DNA from: Symsagittifera roscoffensis
Lineage: Eukaryota > Xenacoelomorpha > Acoela > Convolutidae
Assembly: GCF_963678635.1 (NCBI RefSeq)
Contig: NC_087066.1
Location: 19,377,996 to 19,441,995 of the forward strand
Direction of reading: 5' to 3'
Length of the DNA: 64,000 nt
Positions within the stretch are counted from its first letter, which is position 1. Every line of letters begins with the position of its first letter. Shown piece by piece: positions 33,913 to 44,400 of the stretch. The notes beneath the pieces were generated by a model. The model ran no database searches. It was not told the origin of the DNA and saw only the letters and a list, made by a program, of their open reading frames with translations. The position numbers and the translations under genes were made by a program.

Positions 33913-36833
33913 TCACTCCCTTCTGCTATCAGGATCAAGACCGCGTACACGAATTGTAGGGCGGGTGGCATATTTGCGTATCCTGGGGATGTGGTAAACA
34001 CCACCTTCGTCTTAGACCCAAATCTCGAGGCTACGTTCTCTTGTACCTCATTCATCGCCGCAAATAACGCCTGAATAGCCTCCCATATCTTCCTTGATGT
34101 CGGAATCTCCTTGCCCTTCAGTCGCTCAAGAAGTCCCATCGCGTGCAGGTGATCATTCATTCCTGCAAACAATAGCAGCTCAGGTTCACAGGGCATCTCC
34201 GACTTTATTGCCGCCACTAGAGTCAACATCTGGTTCAATTCGGCTCCTGGCAAGGAGTATACCAGAGTCTCCGGCCAGAACAACTTGGGAGACGTTCTTT
34301 CGAAGTCCGATCCCGCCACAATGACTACTCTTGCAGCAGCTGGATCTGCTCTATCATAAACTGCCAGAGTTTTGGCCAGTTGGGTGCCCCCACAGGGCTT
34401 CCCGTACCTGGGATCTTCTGCCAACTTCGGACCTTCGTAAGCGGCATCAGGCAATTCCATTCCCCCCGGATTGAGTAGCTTGTCTACCACCTTTAACTGC
34501 GCTGGGGTTGCCAACCTGATCCTGGCGATGCCAGTTCGGTGCTTGGGAGGTTCTATTATAAGTCCAGGACTCCCCAACAGCTTGAGAGGCCTGTAGTTAA
34601 TGGGTCCCATGATCGTTTTTGTGGGAATTCCAGTCAGGTCTGTGGTCTCCATTAGCTTCGCTCTCGAGAAGTGCGCCTCGTGAGCTTTCAACCAGTCTAC
34701 GCAATGATGTCTATTCAAATCCTCGTGCGACACTCGTTCGATCCCCAGGGTTTCCGCCAACTCTCGTCTGCATTCCAAACTCTCTAAATCCAGTTCCTTC
34801 ACCTTCTCAGGATATCTCAAGCGGGCAGTCTCCATAGACTTCTTTTCTCTCCTGCCATCTGCCACCACCACAGAGGACATCGCCGAGCCCGGAGGTGTTG
34901 ATGACTCTACCTCCTCCGACTCCATTGGCGTGGCACTCTGCAATCGGGTCTGATTGCTCCTTGAACTGTCTCTAGTATCAACTCTCGCTCCCAAACGACC
35001 AGCCAAGGCCCTCGAGGCAAGGAATGGTGGGTTGGGAGGTGGTCCTAAAGTGAATTGGGCTGTCTCCAGCAGGTCCGCCTCTAGCGTGTTTATGTGTTCC
35101 TGGAAGACGTCGTTCAGCCACTCCGCTCCCCTTGGCCTATCGAAATGGATTCCATCTTTTGAGGTGTCTTCAGGGAATCCCTTTTTCTCCATACGTTCTG
35201 CTATGTCCAACAGCCTGAGAGGAAGCACACTCTTTCGGTGTATGTCTCGGATCACCTTGTTCAGGCTCCGCACCTTCTGGTTCATCTCTAGGGCGTGCTG
35301 ATCAAACATCATGTTGTAGGGGACCGTGCATACCGTCAGCAGGATGGGGTCCATCTGGATCCTCAGTTCCTCAAGAAGGCAGCTCATCTTGTCGCACAAC
35401 CTCGTTACTTTCCTCGCTTCTCCCCTTGACACGTCGTTGGTCCCAACCATCAGGGTCACTGTGTAAACTTTGGTCATCCCTAGCATGTCCAGGGTTGCCA
35501 ACATCTGTGGCGTGGCAGCTCCAGCGAAACTCAAGACTCCTGTCTGCCAATGTGACCGTATCTGGGTCAACACCCGCACCAGGCTATCCCCTATAATTAG
35601 GTGAACTGCACCCTCTGGCACACGAGGTGGCGCTAGATACTCCACCCAGGCTGCGTCATGGAAGCAGTCCCTCCTGGCTCCCTGTTCCGCACTCCAGTCC
35701 AGCCGATTGTGCCTGTGGTAGTTCCCTTCTGTATTCTTCTTATAGCTTGCGATCACGACATTCCTGACCGGCTGTTCCCTCCAAGTTGGGGGAAGCTCTG
35801 GCCTTGTCGATCTTTCACGACTCTGCTGCTGCAATTTCTCGCCTAACTCCTTCAGGCGCGATGAGGCGCCGCTCACCTGACTGCCACTCGAGGTCGAGGT
35901 TGGGGTATATCCTGGTAACACCACATCCATCAGGGGACGTACAGGTTGTGTCTCTAGGTTGCGCAGGGAAGGCGTCACGTCATTCGGTATCCAGACCTCC
36001 AACCCTTCACTCATGTGTTCTCTGGCCTCGCGGTCAAGGTTGAACCGTCCTCTAGCCCTGGGAGCTTCATCCACCTCCATGCGCGACTCTGGCCTCGAGC
36101 TGGTCACCACTCGTTCGTTTGACCTGGCTCCCTTCTGTGCGTCAAGCTCGCGTTGTCGCTGTTCTATCCTTTCCAACTCCGACTTCAATTGATCACGATT
36201 CGCGACGTTCTCCCGCACCCTTAACTCCTGTTGATGCTCAGCTTTTTGTATCTCAAGCAACCTCAGAGCCTGGTCTCGCTCATTGACCGCCTGGTCCCTT
36301 TCCAGCTGAACCTTCTCCCGATCCAGATTTGCCTGATCCCGATCGAGGTTCGCCTTATTCCTTTCCTTCTGCGTCTTCTCGAGCTCTTTCTTTAGAACAC
36401 CTAGATCCGGATATGCCTCGGTCGTCTGTTGCATTCGTGACATCGATGGCACCCTACTCGAGCTCTGGCTGGTGGACCTTACTGTTGGCCTAGTCGGTAG
36501 TGGGAATTCCCCTGCGCCATATTCGGTATTGTTATTCAGGCCAGGATTCCTTGCCAAGTCAAAACCCCTTACTCCTCCATCCACATTCCAAGACAACCAT
36601 CTGGTCTGTTCTTGGTTCGATATTCCCTCGGTGGTGTGGCCGATCATCAAGACAGCCTCCGTTGCAGACTCCCTGCACTCACCCTGGTCCTCCAACTGGA
36701 GGATGGCATTCAGCATCACCGCCATTCTCTCGTCTATTTGGGTATAGTCCAAGTCCCTCAGGCGCCTGTATAGCTCATCAAGAGTGGGCTTCCTCAGGGC
36801 CGCGGGCACGGAGTTCCAGAATCGGTCTGCCAT
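33846..36833 (-). CDS. Copy C ORF X1, 995 codons: coiled coil, SGNH/GDSL hydrolase, second SGNH-like domain
   Basis: ATG at 36,833 (MADRFW), shared with copy A. Residues 145-235 form a heptad-like charged coiled coil with repeats of DRDQA type. Residues 408-590 carry the SGNH hydrolase blocks: GDS (Ser417), Gly438 in SFAG, GTND (Asn466), and DGIHF (Asp560, His563). All four catalytic positions are present, so esterase or acylhydrolase chemistry is plausible. Residues 770-960 look like a second, inactive copy of the same fold: VVIVAGSDF, a later Gly, FAGMNDH, then KVVFTTSPGY. The C-terminus is truncated by a deletion of about 390 bp after ILMAAP, leaving a 67-base overlap with X2. CR1/L2-type LINE ORF1 proteins carry an esterase domain; I know of no standard LTR-element ORF with one. 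Confidence 0.88.
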   Translation of the reverse strand: MADRFWNSVPAALRKPTLDELYRRLRDLDYTQIDERMAVMLNAILQLEDQGECRESATEAVLMIGHTTEGISNQEQTRWLSWNVDGGVRGFDLARNPGLNNNTEYGAGEFPLPTRPTVRSTSQSSSRVPSMSRMQQTTEAYPDLGVLKKELEKTQKERNKANLDRDQANLDREKVQLERDQAVNERDQALRLLEIQKAEHQQELRVRENVANRDQLKSELERIEQRQRELDAQKGARSNERVVTSSRPESRMEVDEAPRARGRFNLDREAREHMSEGLEVWIPNDVTPSLRNLETQPVRPLMDVVLPGYTPTSTSSGSQVSGASSRLKELGEKLQQQSRERSTRPELPPTWREQPVRNVVIASYKKNTEGNYHRHNRLDWSAEQGARRDCFHDAAWVEYLAPPRVPEGAVHLIIGDSLVRVLTQIRSHWQTGVLSFAGAATPQMLATLDMLGMTKVYTVTLMVGTNDVSRGEARKVTRLCDKMSCLLEELRIQMDPILLTVCTVPYNMMFDQHALEMNQKVRSLNKVIRDIHRKSVLPLRLLDIAERMEKKGFPEDTSKDGIHFDRPRGAEWLNDVFQEHINTLEADLLETAQFTLGPPPNPPFLASRALAGRLGARVDTRDSSRSNQTRLQSATPMESEEVESSTPPGSAMSSVVVADGRREKKSMETARLRYPEKVKELDLESLECRRELAETLGIERVSHEDLNRHHCVDWLKAHEAHFSRAKLMETTDLTGIPTKTIMGPINYRPLKLLGSPGLIIEPPKHRTGIARIRLATPAQLKVVDKLLNPGGMELPDAAYEGPKLAEDPRYGKPCGGTQLAKTLAVYDRADPAAARVVIVAGSDFERTSPKLFWPETLVYSLPGAELNQMLTLVAAIKSEMPCEPELLLFAGMNDHLHAMGLLERLKGKEIPTSRKIWEAIQALFAAMNEVQENVASRFGSKTKVVFTTSPGYANMPPALQFVYAVLILIAEGSEWRILMAAPTSRIKRGRKHHSS

Positions 36834-37341
36834 TCTTTGTAACTTCGGGATGTATGTAGGTAGATGTTAACCAGCTCAAGAATTACCTTACCAACTCAAG
36901 AATTACCTTACCAACTCAAGAATTACCTAGAACTGTTCTCTTGCAAGTACTTGCTGTAGATTCGGATTATCGCGTGTTCAATCAAGATTCTCTCTTTCTG
37001 TTACTCGCTTGAGTGTAGTTGGATTTTCAACTTTGTTTTTCAAACTTGATCTGAAAACAGAAAGCTCATTAAAACTTAGCATGTCACGTTCCTAACCTAG
37101 AGACCCCCCTTCTACCCATATGGTTAAAATCTTATCATTCTCATATCACTTAAAGCAATTCGATTGGATTTTCCCTTAAGAACATGCAGATTCATTTTAT
37201 GTTTTAGCACCATCAATTCTTTCTTTTAAAATTCAATTGTCATGCCAATCACATCTTAAGATCCCTTTACCTGCGCCGCACCCCAGTACCTAACTCAAGA
37301 CTCCTCCCTCACACCCGACCTGATACCTCCATGTACCCGAC
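36834..37341 (-). other. Copy C pol-X1 spacer with short tandem repeat
   Basis: Non-coding. At 36,869-36,931 the string AACTCAAGAATTACCTTACC occurs about three times in tandem (period about 21 bp) just before the X1 ATG. The rest matches the spacer in copy A. This is the likely place for signals that let X1 be expressed separately from pol. Confidence 0.65.
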
Positions 37342-40300
37342 TCAGGCGATGCTCAAGTAGTACTTCTTGTGAAGATGCACCATTATCTCTGTTTCTGCAA
37401 AGACCACATGTAGGATAGCGTACAATTCCCTCGAGCTCAGTTTGCCCCTGTTTGGGTCGTACACCGGCATCGAGACCTCCACTATTCCTCTTTCAATCAT
37501 GAAGTCACGTAGTCTTGTCAGTGCCAATATCACGTGTTCGGGATCAATTGTGTTTCTGTCGTTGACTCTCGTTACTAGGAAGCAGAGGTATTTGCCCGGG
37601 ACTTGTGCCACTGACGGTGGAAGCGCTGCTATGCCTCCCAGTCCTGGCCTCTGTCTGAACAGAAACTCTACGTTCTGGTACTCTCTTTTGAAGTCAGCCT
37701 CCAATCTTGATTTGAAACTCATGTCCGCCGTGATGCAGATCGCGCTGGTCCTGTTTGACAGGATGAAGTCGCTATCCGTTATCATGATGTTCTCTGAGTA
37801 TTCATTGGGTATTTCGAATTTCGTTTTGAAATTCCTTCCTATGGTAGGCTCTGGTTCTTCTTCCTCCAGTTCCAATCCGCTTGTTTCCCTCACTTCCTTG
37901 AGCTTCTTTATCATCAAATTTTCGGTGTGGGTAAGTCCTACCCCCACTCCCCGGACAAAAATATTTATCGACGTCCCCGTCGATGTAGTCGGGTCTGAAT
38001 TGTCCTTGGGGATGTCCAGTGGCCTGTCTGTTGCTGTCCATCCGAAAAGAGGGTCCTCTGTCTTCATGTAATTTGCTGCTGATACATCGATTTGCTGAAT
38101 GCTTTGTCCTTCGCGGCTCTCGTCTTTGACATCACGCATCCACTCTAGAATCCTCAAGTTCGTGTTCTCCCTCCTTTCTATTTCACTCTGCTCGAGATCC
38201 GTCTCCAATTCTGGCGTCGAGTAATCATCCTGCGGATAATGTCCACCATCGTCAATGACCTGCCATTCCTCTTCGGCTTCCAGTTCGCCTGCGCTTAGTA
38301 GTTCATCGCCCAACTTGTCTGGCTGTATCTTATCGATCAAGAAGTCATCCCCGTACCTATTGTACCTCATACCTGTTCGTTTACGATTGCCAGTCCTGGT
38401 TTCCGGTGGTGTTGGTCGATCCGGCTCCATCCACTTCGGTACCTCGTTTTGCTCTGGGTCGTTCCAGTCTTCTTCTACAAATGAACCTGCATCCGACTCC
38501 ACTTCTATCTTTTCGTTGTCGTCCAAACTCAAGTTCTCATTACCATCATTTTTCTCTCTAGTGCCTTTCTCATTCACTTTGCACGCTGGTTCCACCACCA
38601 GGTACTCAAGACCTTCCATGTCTTTTGGTAGGCACCAGTCCTCCGGGGACGGGACGTGAGGCTTCAGATTTTCGTAATGTGCTGCTCGCCCTGTACTCAA
38701 GCGATAGAACCGTCCTTGTTGATGTACTTCCGTAATCATGAACGGTCCTCTCCATTTCTTGAGTAGTTTCTTTGTTCCCTTGGGCGGTATGACATTTTGG
38801 AAGACCCACACGTATTGGCCCACTTCGTATGGCTTTGCTCTTAGTATCTTTTCGTCATATTTCTTGCGTTGCCTCATTTGCGCCTGCGCCGTGTTTCTCC
38901 GACATAGCTCGTTTAGCTCTTGTTGTCTTTTGATCGCTTCCTTCACGTATGCTTGAGGTGACGTCCTCTTCCCCTCGTACTCCGGGTAGAAGAATGTTAT
39001 AGGCATTGCCCTTTCCCTGCCTGTCAACATCATGAAAGGACTGATACCCGTCGTCGAGTGCTGAGTACTATTATAGGCTCCTACTACCTGTGGCAGGTAT
39101 TTGTCCCAGTCCGTCATGTATCTCGAGCAGTACACCCTGAGCATGTTGACCAGTGTCCTGTTCTGTCTCTCTACCAACCCATTGGTCTGTGGATGATAGG
39201 TCGTCGAGTGTGCTTGAGCAATGTGTGATCTCTTCATCAATTCTTTTGTCAAGTCCCCCACAAAAGCCTTGCCGTTGTCCGACTGGAAAGTCATTGGACA
39301 ACCATACCGCGATATCCAATGCGTTATCAGGTGATCACATGTCTCCTCTGCTGAGGCTGCCTGGCACGGAACCGCTTCCGCCAACTTGGTGAAGTGATCT
39401 ATTATAACTAGTATTTGGTTATAACCCGACTCCGTCATGCAGATTTTCTGATGGTCTATCTGCACCACTTCATTGAATTCCGAACTTTCGACAGACTTGA
39501 GGGGAAACTTCATCTTCCTTGGGTCTTTTACTTGAAGGCATGCTAGGCAGGCATTCACCCATCTCTCGCAAGCTTTTCTCATCCCCGGCCAGTCGAACCT
39601 GTGAAGTATCCTTTGTTGTACTTTATCTATCCCCTGGTGGCCCATCTGGTCGTGTGATCTGAAAAGCACCTCCGTTTGGTACAATTGTGGTAGTATGATG
39701 AGGTTGTGTTTATGTAATATTTTTTCCTCATCTCTTCTCTTGCACGCTACCACCCCTTCAGCTGTGTGATAAATTAAGTCTCTCTTTTCTTTGTAGAACT
39801 GGCTCAAGATCTTGTAGCTGTCTTCCTCAAGTTCCCCCTTCTCCTTGACTCCCGAATGGATCCATTTGGAGAGGTTACTTGTCATTTTGTCATTCTTCTG
39901 GGCCCTTATTAGGTCAGACAGCCTGTATCTCGCCTTAATGTGCTCCTTTAGCGCCATGATCTGTCCATTCATCTCACCAGGGTTGTGGATGTCATCGCTC
40001 AGTTTCACACATATCATCCTTTTCACGATTTTCATGTCGTCTTCTGGTACCAGATTCGTTCTGACGTTTGAGTTGCACGATAGTTCCCTTAGTGGTTTTC
40101 TTGAAACTGCTATTTTCTCGAGCTCTTCACCACCTCGTACCTCTTGTATTTCCAGATTATACGTCCCTGAAGATGGATCCGTCTGTAATTCCCTGTCGTG
40201 CTGTCTTATCTTCTCTTCCGCCAGTATCATGCATAGACTGTCTTGGTCTTCGCTGCTCTCATCCGAGTCTTCATCCCACTCTTTACGCTCCCCGGACAAT

Positions 40301-41487
40301 TTCCCTTCTCCGGTTTCGTCTTCTTCCATGAATCTGGACCACTCCCCGGACTCTTGATCTAGTCCCAGGTGTTCAACTTCTTCTCTGAATGTTACTTTCT
40401 TATCCCTGACTTTTGTCTGCTCCAGAATTTTTTCGGGGATTTTTTCAACTAGTGATCGCACAACTTCCTTGCTATCAGTGATGCTTCCTTTTGAGACATC
40501 AGTATTGTTCACTGTTTCTTCTCTCCGAAGTATGGTTAGTTCCGGTGCCTCCTGACCTTTCCCTTGGATCACGGGCTTGTCATCTGATAGTTTCTCAAGC
40601 AACCTCATTAAGTCTTCATCTATTCGGACCGTTCCCTCCTCTACTTGGATGAGATCATAACCTTTTGCCTTGAGTGTTTCCCTCACGATCTTAGACTTGA
40701 GCATTATTCCTATCGGAATCCCTCTGCTTTTCTTCAAGATGGTCTTTTCAAGAGGCTCTTTCGGCAATTCGGGATGATCTTCAATCGGTTTGCCTGATTT
40801 GTCCAGCCATCTCGTGAGTGGAAGACTGTCGTACGTTTCTTTGTCCATAAAGGAGAAGCCGTCTTTGATCTCAGGTCTGTCCGCCTCTCTTTGTTCTTGC
40901 CTCTCGTAGAACTCCGTCTTCTTACTCAAGCTGTCAGCATTTTGATGTTTATCTCGTGTTCTGTGCTCAATTATCATGTTGTATCCATCCAAGCGAACTA
41001 TCCACCTCCCAATATAGCTCTGGTCCATTGAGTACGTTTTCAGCCAGCTTAGTGCTCGGTTGTCGACTCGCAGCTTGAAGGGCTCACTGCCTAAGTATGC
41101 TCTGTATTTTTCGACAAAGGTGACCACCGCGAACATCTCTGCTTTCGGTGCTCCGTACTTCATTTCTGTGTCACTTAGGACCTTGCTCCCGTATGCTATT
41201 GGTCTCAAGACTGTCTTCCCATTCCATTCTTGTTCTTGATGGAGAATCCCAGAAATAGCGACTACTGACGCATCCGTGTCTAGCACGTACATCCCCTTCT
41301 CAGTCGGCATACCCAGTACTGGTGCCTCACACAGCTCTTTCTTTATTCTCTGGAATGACTCTTCTGCCGCGTTGTTCCACGTGAACTTCTTGCCCTTGTG
41401 TCTCATTAATTGTTGCATCGGGTATACCTTGTCCGCATAGCCCTTGATGAATTCTCTATAATAGTTGGCGAAACCCAGGAAGCTCAT
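37342..41487 (-). CDS. pol: Copy C pol second part: RNase H, integrase, macro-like tail
   Basis: The 1,381-codon frame starts in the RT thumb (SFLGFANYYREF). RNase H covers residues 66-190, with Asp70/Asp72 in LDTDAS, Glu117, Asp142 and Asp185. Integrase: HHCC at His612, His617, Cys647 and Cys650; the DDE triad at Asp678, Asp737 and Glu773; GPF at 914-916. Residues 950-1230 are an acidic linker. Residues 1236-1376 resemble the C-terminal half of macro domains of the TARG1/OARD1 type (VPGKYLCFLVTR, a helix, VEVSMPV, then a helix and ETEIMVHL), but the glycine-rich ADP-ribose loops are replaced. The ATG at 41,487 is internal: this frame is the continuation of the preceding RT frame, cut by a 73-nt deletion near 41,526. 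Confidence 0.9.
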   Translation of the reverse strand: MSFLGFANYYREFIKGYADKVYPMQQLMRHKGKKFTWNNAAEESFQRIKKELCEAPVLGMPTEKGMYVLDTDASVVAISGILHQEQEWNGKTVLRPIAYGSKVLSDTEMKYGAPKAEMFAVVTFVEKYRAYLGSEPFKLRVDNRALSWLKTYSMDQSYIGRWIVRLDGYNMIIEHRTRDKHQNADSLSKKTEFYERQEQREADRPEIKDGFSFMDKETYDSLPLTRWLDKSGKPIEDHPELPKEPLEKTILKKSRGIPIGIMLKSKIVRETLKAKGYDLIQVEEGTVRIDEDLMRLLEKLSDDKPVIQGKGQEAPELTILRREETVNNTDVSKGSITDSKEVVRSLVEKIPEKILEQTKVRDKKVTFREEVEHLGLDQESGEWSRFMEEDETGEGKLSGERKEWDEDSDESSEDQDSLCMILAEEKIRQHDRELQTDPSSGTYNLEIQEVRGGEELEKIAVSRKPLRELSCNSNVRTNLVPEDDMKIVKRMICVKLSDDIHNPGEMNGQIMALKEHIKARYRLSDLIRAQKNDKMTSNLSKWIHSGVKEKGELEEDSYKILSQFYKEKRDLIYHTAEGVVACKRRDEEKILHKHNLIILPQLYQTEVLFRSHDQMGHQGIDKVQQRILHRFDWPGMRKACERWVNACLACLQVKDPRKMKFPLKSVESSEFNEVVQIDHQKICMTESGYNQILVIIDHFTKLAEAVPCQAASAEETCDHLITHWISRYGCPMTFQSDNGKAFVGDLTKELMKRSHIAQAHSTTYHPQTNGLVERQNRTLVNMLRVYCSRYMTDWDKYLPQVVGAYNSTQHSTTGISPFMMLTGRERAMPITFFYPEYEGKRTSPQAYVKEAIKRQQELNELCRRNTAQAQMRQRKKYDEKILRAKPYEVGQYVWVFQNVIPPKGTKKLLKKWRGPFMITEVHQQGRFYRLSTGRAAHYENLKPHVPSPEDWCLPKDMEGLEYLVVEPACKVNEKGTREKNDGNENLSLDDNEKIEVESDAGSFVEEDWNDPEQNEVPKWMEPDRPTPPETRTGNRKRTGMRYNRYGDDFLIDKIQPDKLGDELLSAGELEAEEEWQVIDDGGHYPQDDYSTPELETDLEQSEIERRENTNLRILEWMRDVKDESREGQSIQQIDVSAANYMKTEDPLFGWTATDRPLDIPKDNSDPTTSTGTSINIFVRGVGVGLTHTENLMIKKLKEVRETSGLELEEEEPEPTIGRNFKTKFEIPNEYSENIMITDSDFILSNRTSAICITADMSFKSRLEADFKREYQNVEFLFRQRPGLGGIAALPPSVAQVPGKYLCFLVTRVNDRNTIDPEHVILALTRLRDFMIERGIVEVSMPVYDPNRGKLSSRELYAILHVVFAETEIMVHLHKKYYLSIA

Positions 41488-44400
41488 CAGCTGGTGCTCC
41501 GTCTTCGGTGATTTCCATCGAGTCCTTGAGTATCTCGCACTTTGATGGTTTACACTTCAGCCCCGATCTTTTCATGCACGCGAACACCTCGTCAAGCCTC
41601 TCGATGTGGTCTTCTAGTGTTGGCGTTGCTATTACCACGTCGTCCACGTAGCACATTACCAGGTTGCCGTACTTCTTCGTCACGCCTATCAACGCGTGTG
41701 CCATCAGCCGCTGAAACGTGGCTGTTGCATTGCAGAGTCCAAACGGCATCCGTTTCCATTGAAACAGACCCAACTCGCAGGCGAACCCTGTCTTGTCCCT
41801 GTCTTGCTTCCTTAATGGTACCTGCCAAAAGGCCGAGCCTAAATCAAGAGTCGTAAAAAATTTCGCATCACCTAACTTCGAGAGGCTCTCATCAATTCTA
41901 GGTATGGGATAGGCATCCTTCACCGTGACGGAGTTCAGGTATCGAAAGTCACAACAAAACCTTAACTGGTCGCCTTTCTTTTTGGCCATCACTACTCCAC
42001 ACGCCCACGGTGACTTGGATGGTTCTATCATGTCATACTCTAGTAACGTTTCGATTTCTTTTCTACACGCGTCCGATTTGTGTGGGGTCATGCGCCTCGC
42101 CCCCTCCCTGTGTGGTACCGCGTTTTCCTCAAGTTCTATTTCATGTTCAACAAAATTACAACACCCGATATCCGCCTTATGCCTTGAAAAAACCTCCTCG
42201 TTCCGCTCTAGTACGTCCTTGATAGCTTCGATCTGTTCATCTTTCAGTTTGCCCCTTAAATGTTCAATCTCCGGCAGAACCGGTTTATCAGTTTGCATTT
42301 CATCTGGTGTGGGTCGCTCTGGAAAGTTCGAACAGCTCGAAAGCCCATCGTCCGTTTCTGACTTAAGTGATTTGATAAGACCTGAAGAATCTTTTATTCT
42401 CTGCAATCGTCTCAAGATACAAATTTTGTCCCTGTGGTTGGGACAATCAACAACTTCATTTTGTTTTGAGTTTTCAATTGTTTCATATCGAGTTTTAACC
42501 GGTAAAGCATATCCCAGCTTCCTCCCTCTCTGTATCGTGATCGGTATATCAAGGGTATTCAACAAGACACTGACGCAGAGGCCGCTCTTCGTTATCGAAA
42601 ATGATCTTCCTAAAACAGCAGCGCTTTGACTATTAGGATTTGGAACTATACACACTTGCTTGTTGTCACTTAGTTCATTATACTTTTTCATCCTCAAGCT
42701 TACGATTGCCGCTTCATTAGCTTTTAACCTCACTCTCCTACTCAAGAATACCGGTGCTTTGTTTTCATTCGCCATTATTAAATTTACCGGTTTGATTGCG
42801 TACCTCCTATCCGGGTTCCGTATCCTGAACATTGCATTATTTAGATCAATCGTTACGTCGAAATTCCTGATGAAGTCTCTGCCCAAAATGAATTGGTCAG
42901 ATTCATCTAGGTTTTCTACCACGATGCAGCTCATCCACAGGTTACGTTCCCCCAAATTGAGGGCTATTATCGGCGTCCTGCCCAACACCCGAAGGGCCCC
43001 TTTGTTTGCAGCTGACAGCCGTATTCTCGAGTCTATCAAGTCACCTTTGTCAAAGCCCATCTTTTCCCATGTTTCGATTGGTATGACGCTCAAGACTGCT
43101 CCCGTGTCAAGTAATCCACGTAACTGAGTCTTTTTGCCATTTATGTCTAGCACGTGCCCTGTCACGTCTGCTTCCGTCCCGATGTGCATTGCATCTTCTT
43201 CAAGCATAGCACAGTGTCCAATCGATCTTACTTTCAATTCTTCTTTCCCTACATAGATTTGTCCAATTAGGTCTTCGTCGCATGTTATCATCGTCTTGGT
43301 ATAGATGTTGATTCCATCTATATTTAGCATGACCTCGTGTGGACCATAAGCTTCAGTGTACCTATTATCAACACGTACCGACTTGCTGCCCCCTCTCGTG
43401 AGTAGTGCCCTGAGCGCTCTAGAAGTCGTTTGTGGACTTATTCCACTCAAGTAGTCTGCATACACGTCAATGTGCATTATCGTCTGGTCGCTCGGCTCGC
43501 TCAAGTTTCTGGTTACCTCGTGTCCGCCCACTGTGATTATCGACATTATTCTTGCTCCGATTTTCGATATTCCAAAAGGTTTACCTGTCACCATTTTCAC
43601 GGTGTTACAATTCCCGGTCTTCATTGAGCCCGTTCTAGCCTCTGGTATTGAGTTCGATCCGGTTAATGCTTCGTTAAAATTCTGTCTTTCGATCTCCAAC
43701 TTTAGTCGTTGCTCTATTTCTTTCGCAGCCAGATCTTGTTTCACTTTGGCAATTGCTTCCGTCGCCGCTTTCTCATAATTTATCTCTAGAGAGCTCCCGG
43801 CCGCGGACTCTAACGCACCGCTAACATGTGTTACAGCTTTCACTGTCTTCGTCGGCAATTCGGTGTTCGGTGCCCCCAAGTTCCTAGATTCAAACTCGTT
43901 TTGCCTGTTCCGCTGATTCTGCACCGCCGCTAATGCCAACTTATGTTTGGGGTGATTCTGGTCCTTGACCGCTTCCCAGAACAAGGGACAATCCATTCTG
44001 AAGTGCCCCTCCTGGTTACAGAAGAAGCATCTGGCGCCTATCTTGATGATTAAGCCATTATAGTACTCGTGTTCCTCCATCTGACTCATATCCTCCTCAT
44101 CCGGTGCATAACCTAGGCTCTTCATGCCTTGTTTGTACGTTGTGCAGTCAGCCACATGATGATCCGCTGACCCGCAGTTCGCGCATGATCTGCGCTTGTC
44201 CATATCATCTCTAGGTTTGTACCATGATGATCTCTGGGGTTGGCTTCCCCCTTGCGTGTTCCTGTTTTCAGAATATGAGTACTTCTTAGGTTTCATCAGC
44301 ATGTATTCTCTTGACTTCTGTCTCATTTCTTCTGGGGTGGGTGCGCTGTCCTTCGACAATGTGTAGTATGTTGCTAACATTGTCCTTAAGTCATCACTTT

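Noticed and set aside
28345-36833. X1 or X2 as a retroviral-type envelope gene
   Set aside because: The position fits, but there is no signal peptide, no fusion peptide or C-terminal anchor, and X1 has a hydrolase domain instead.
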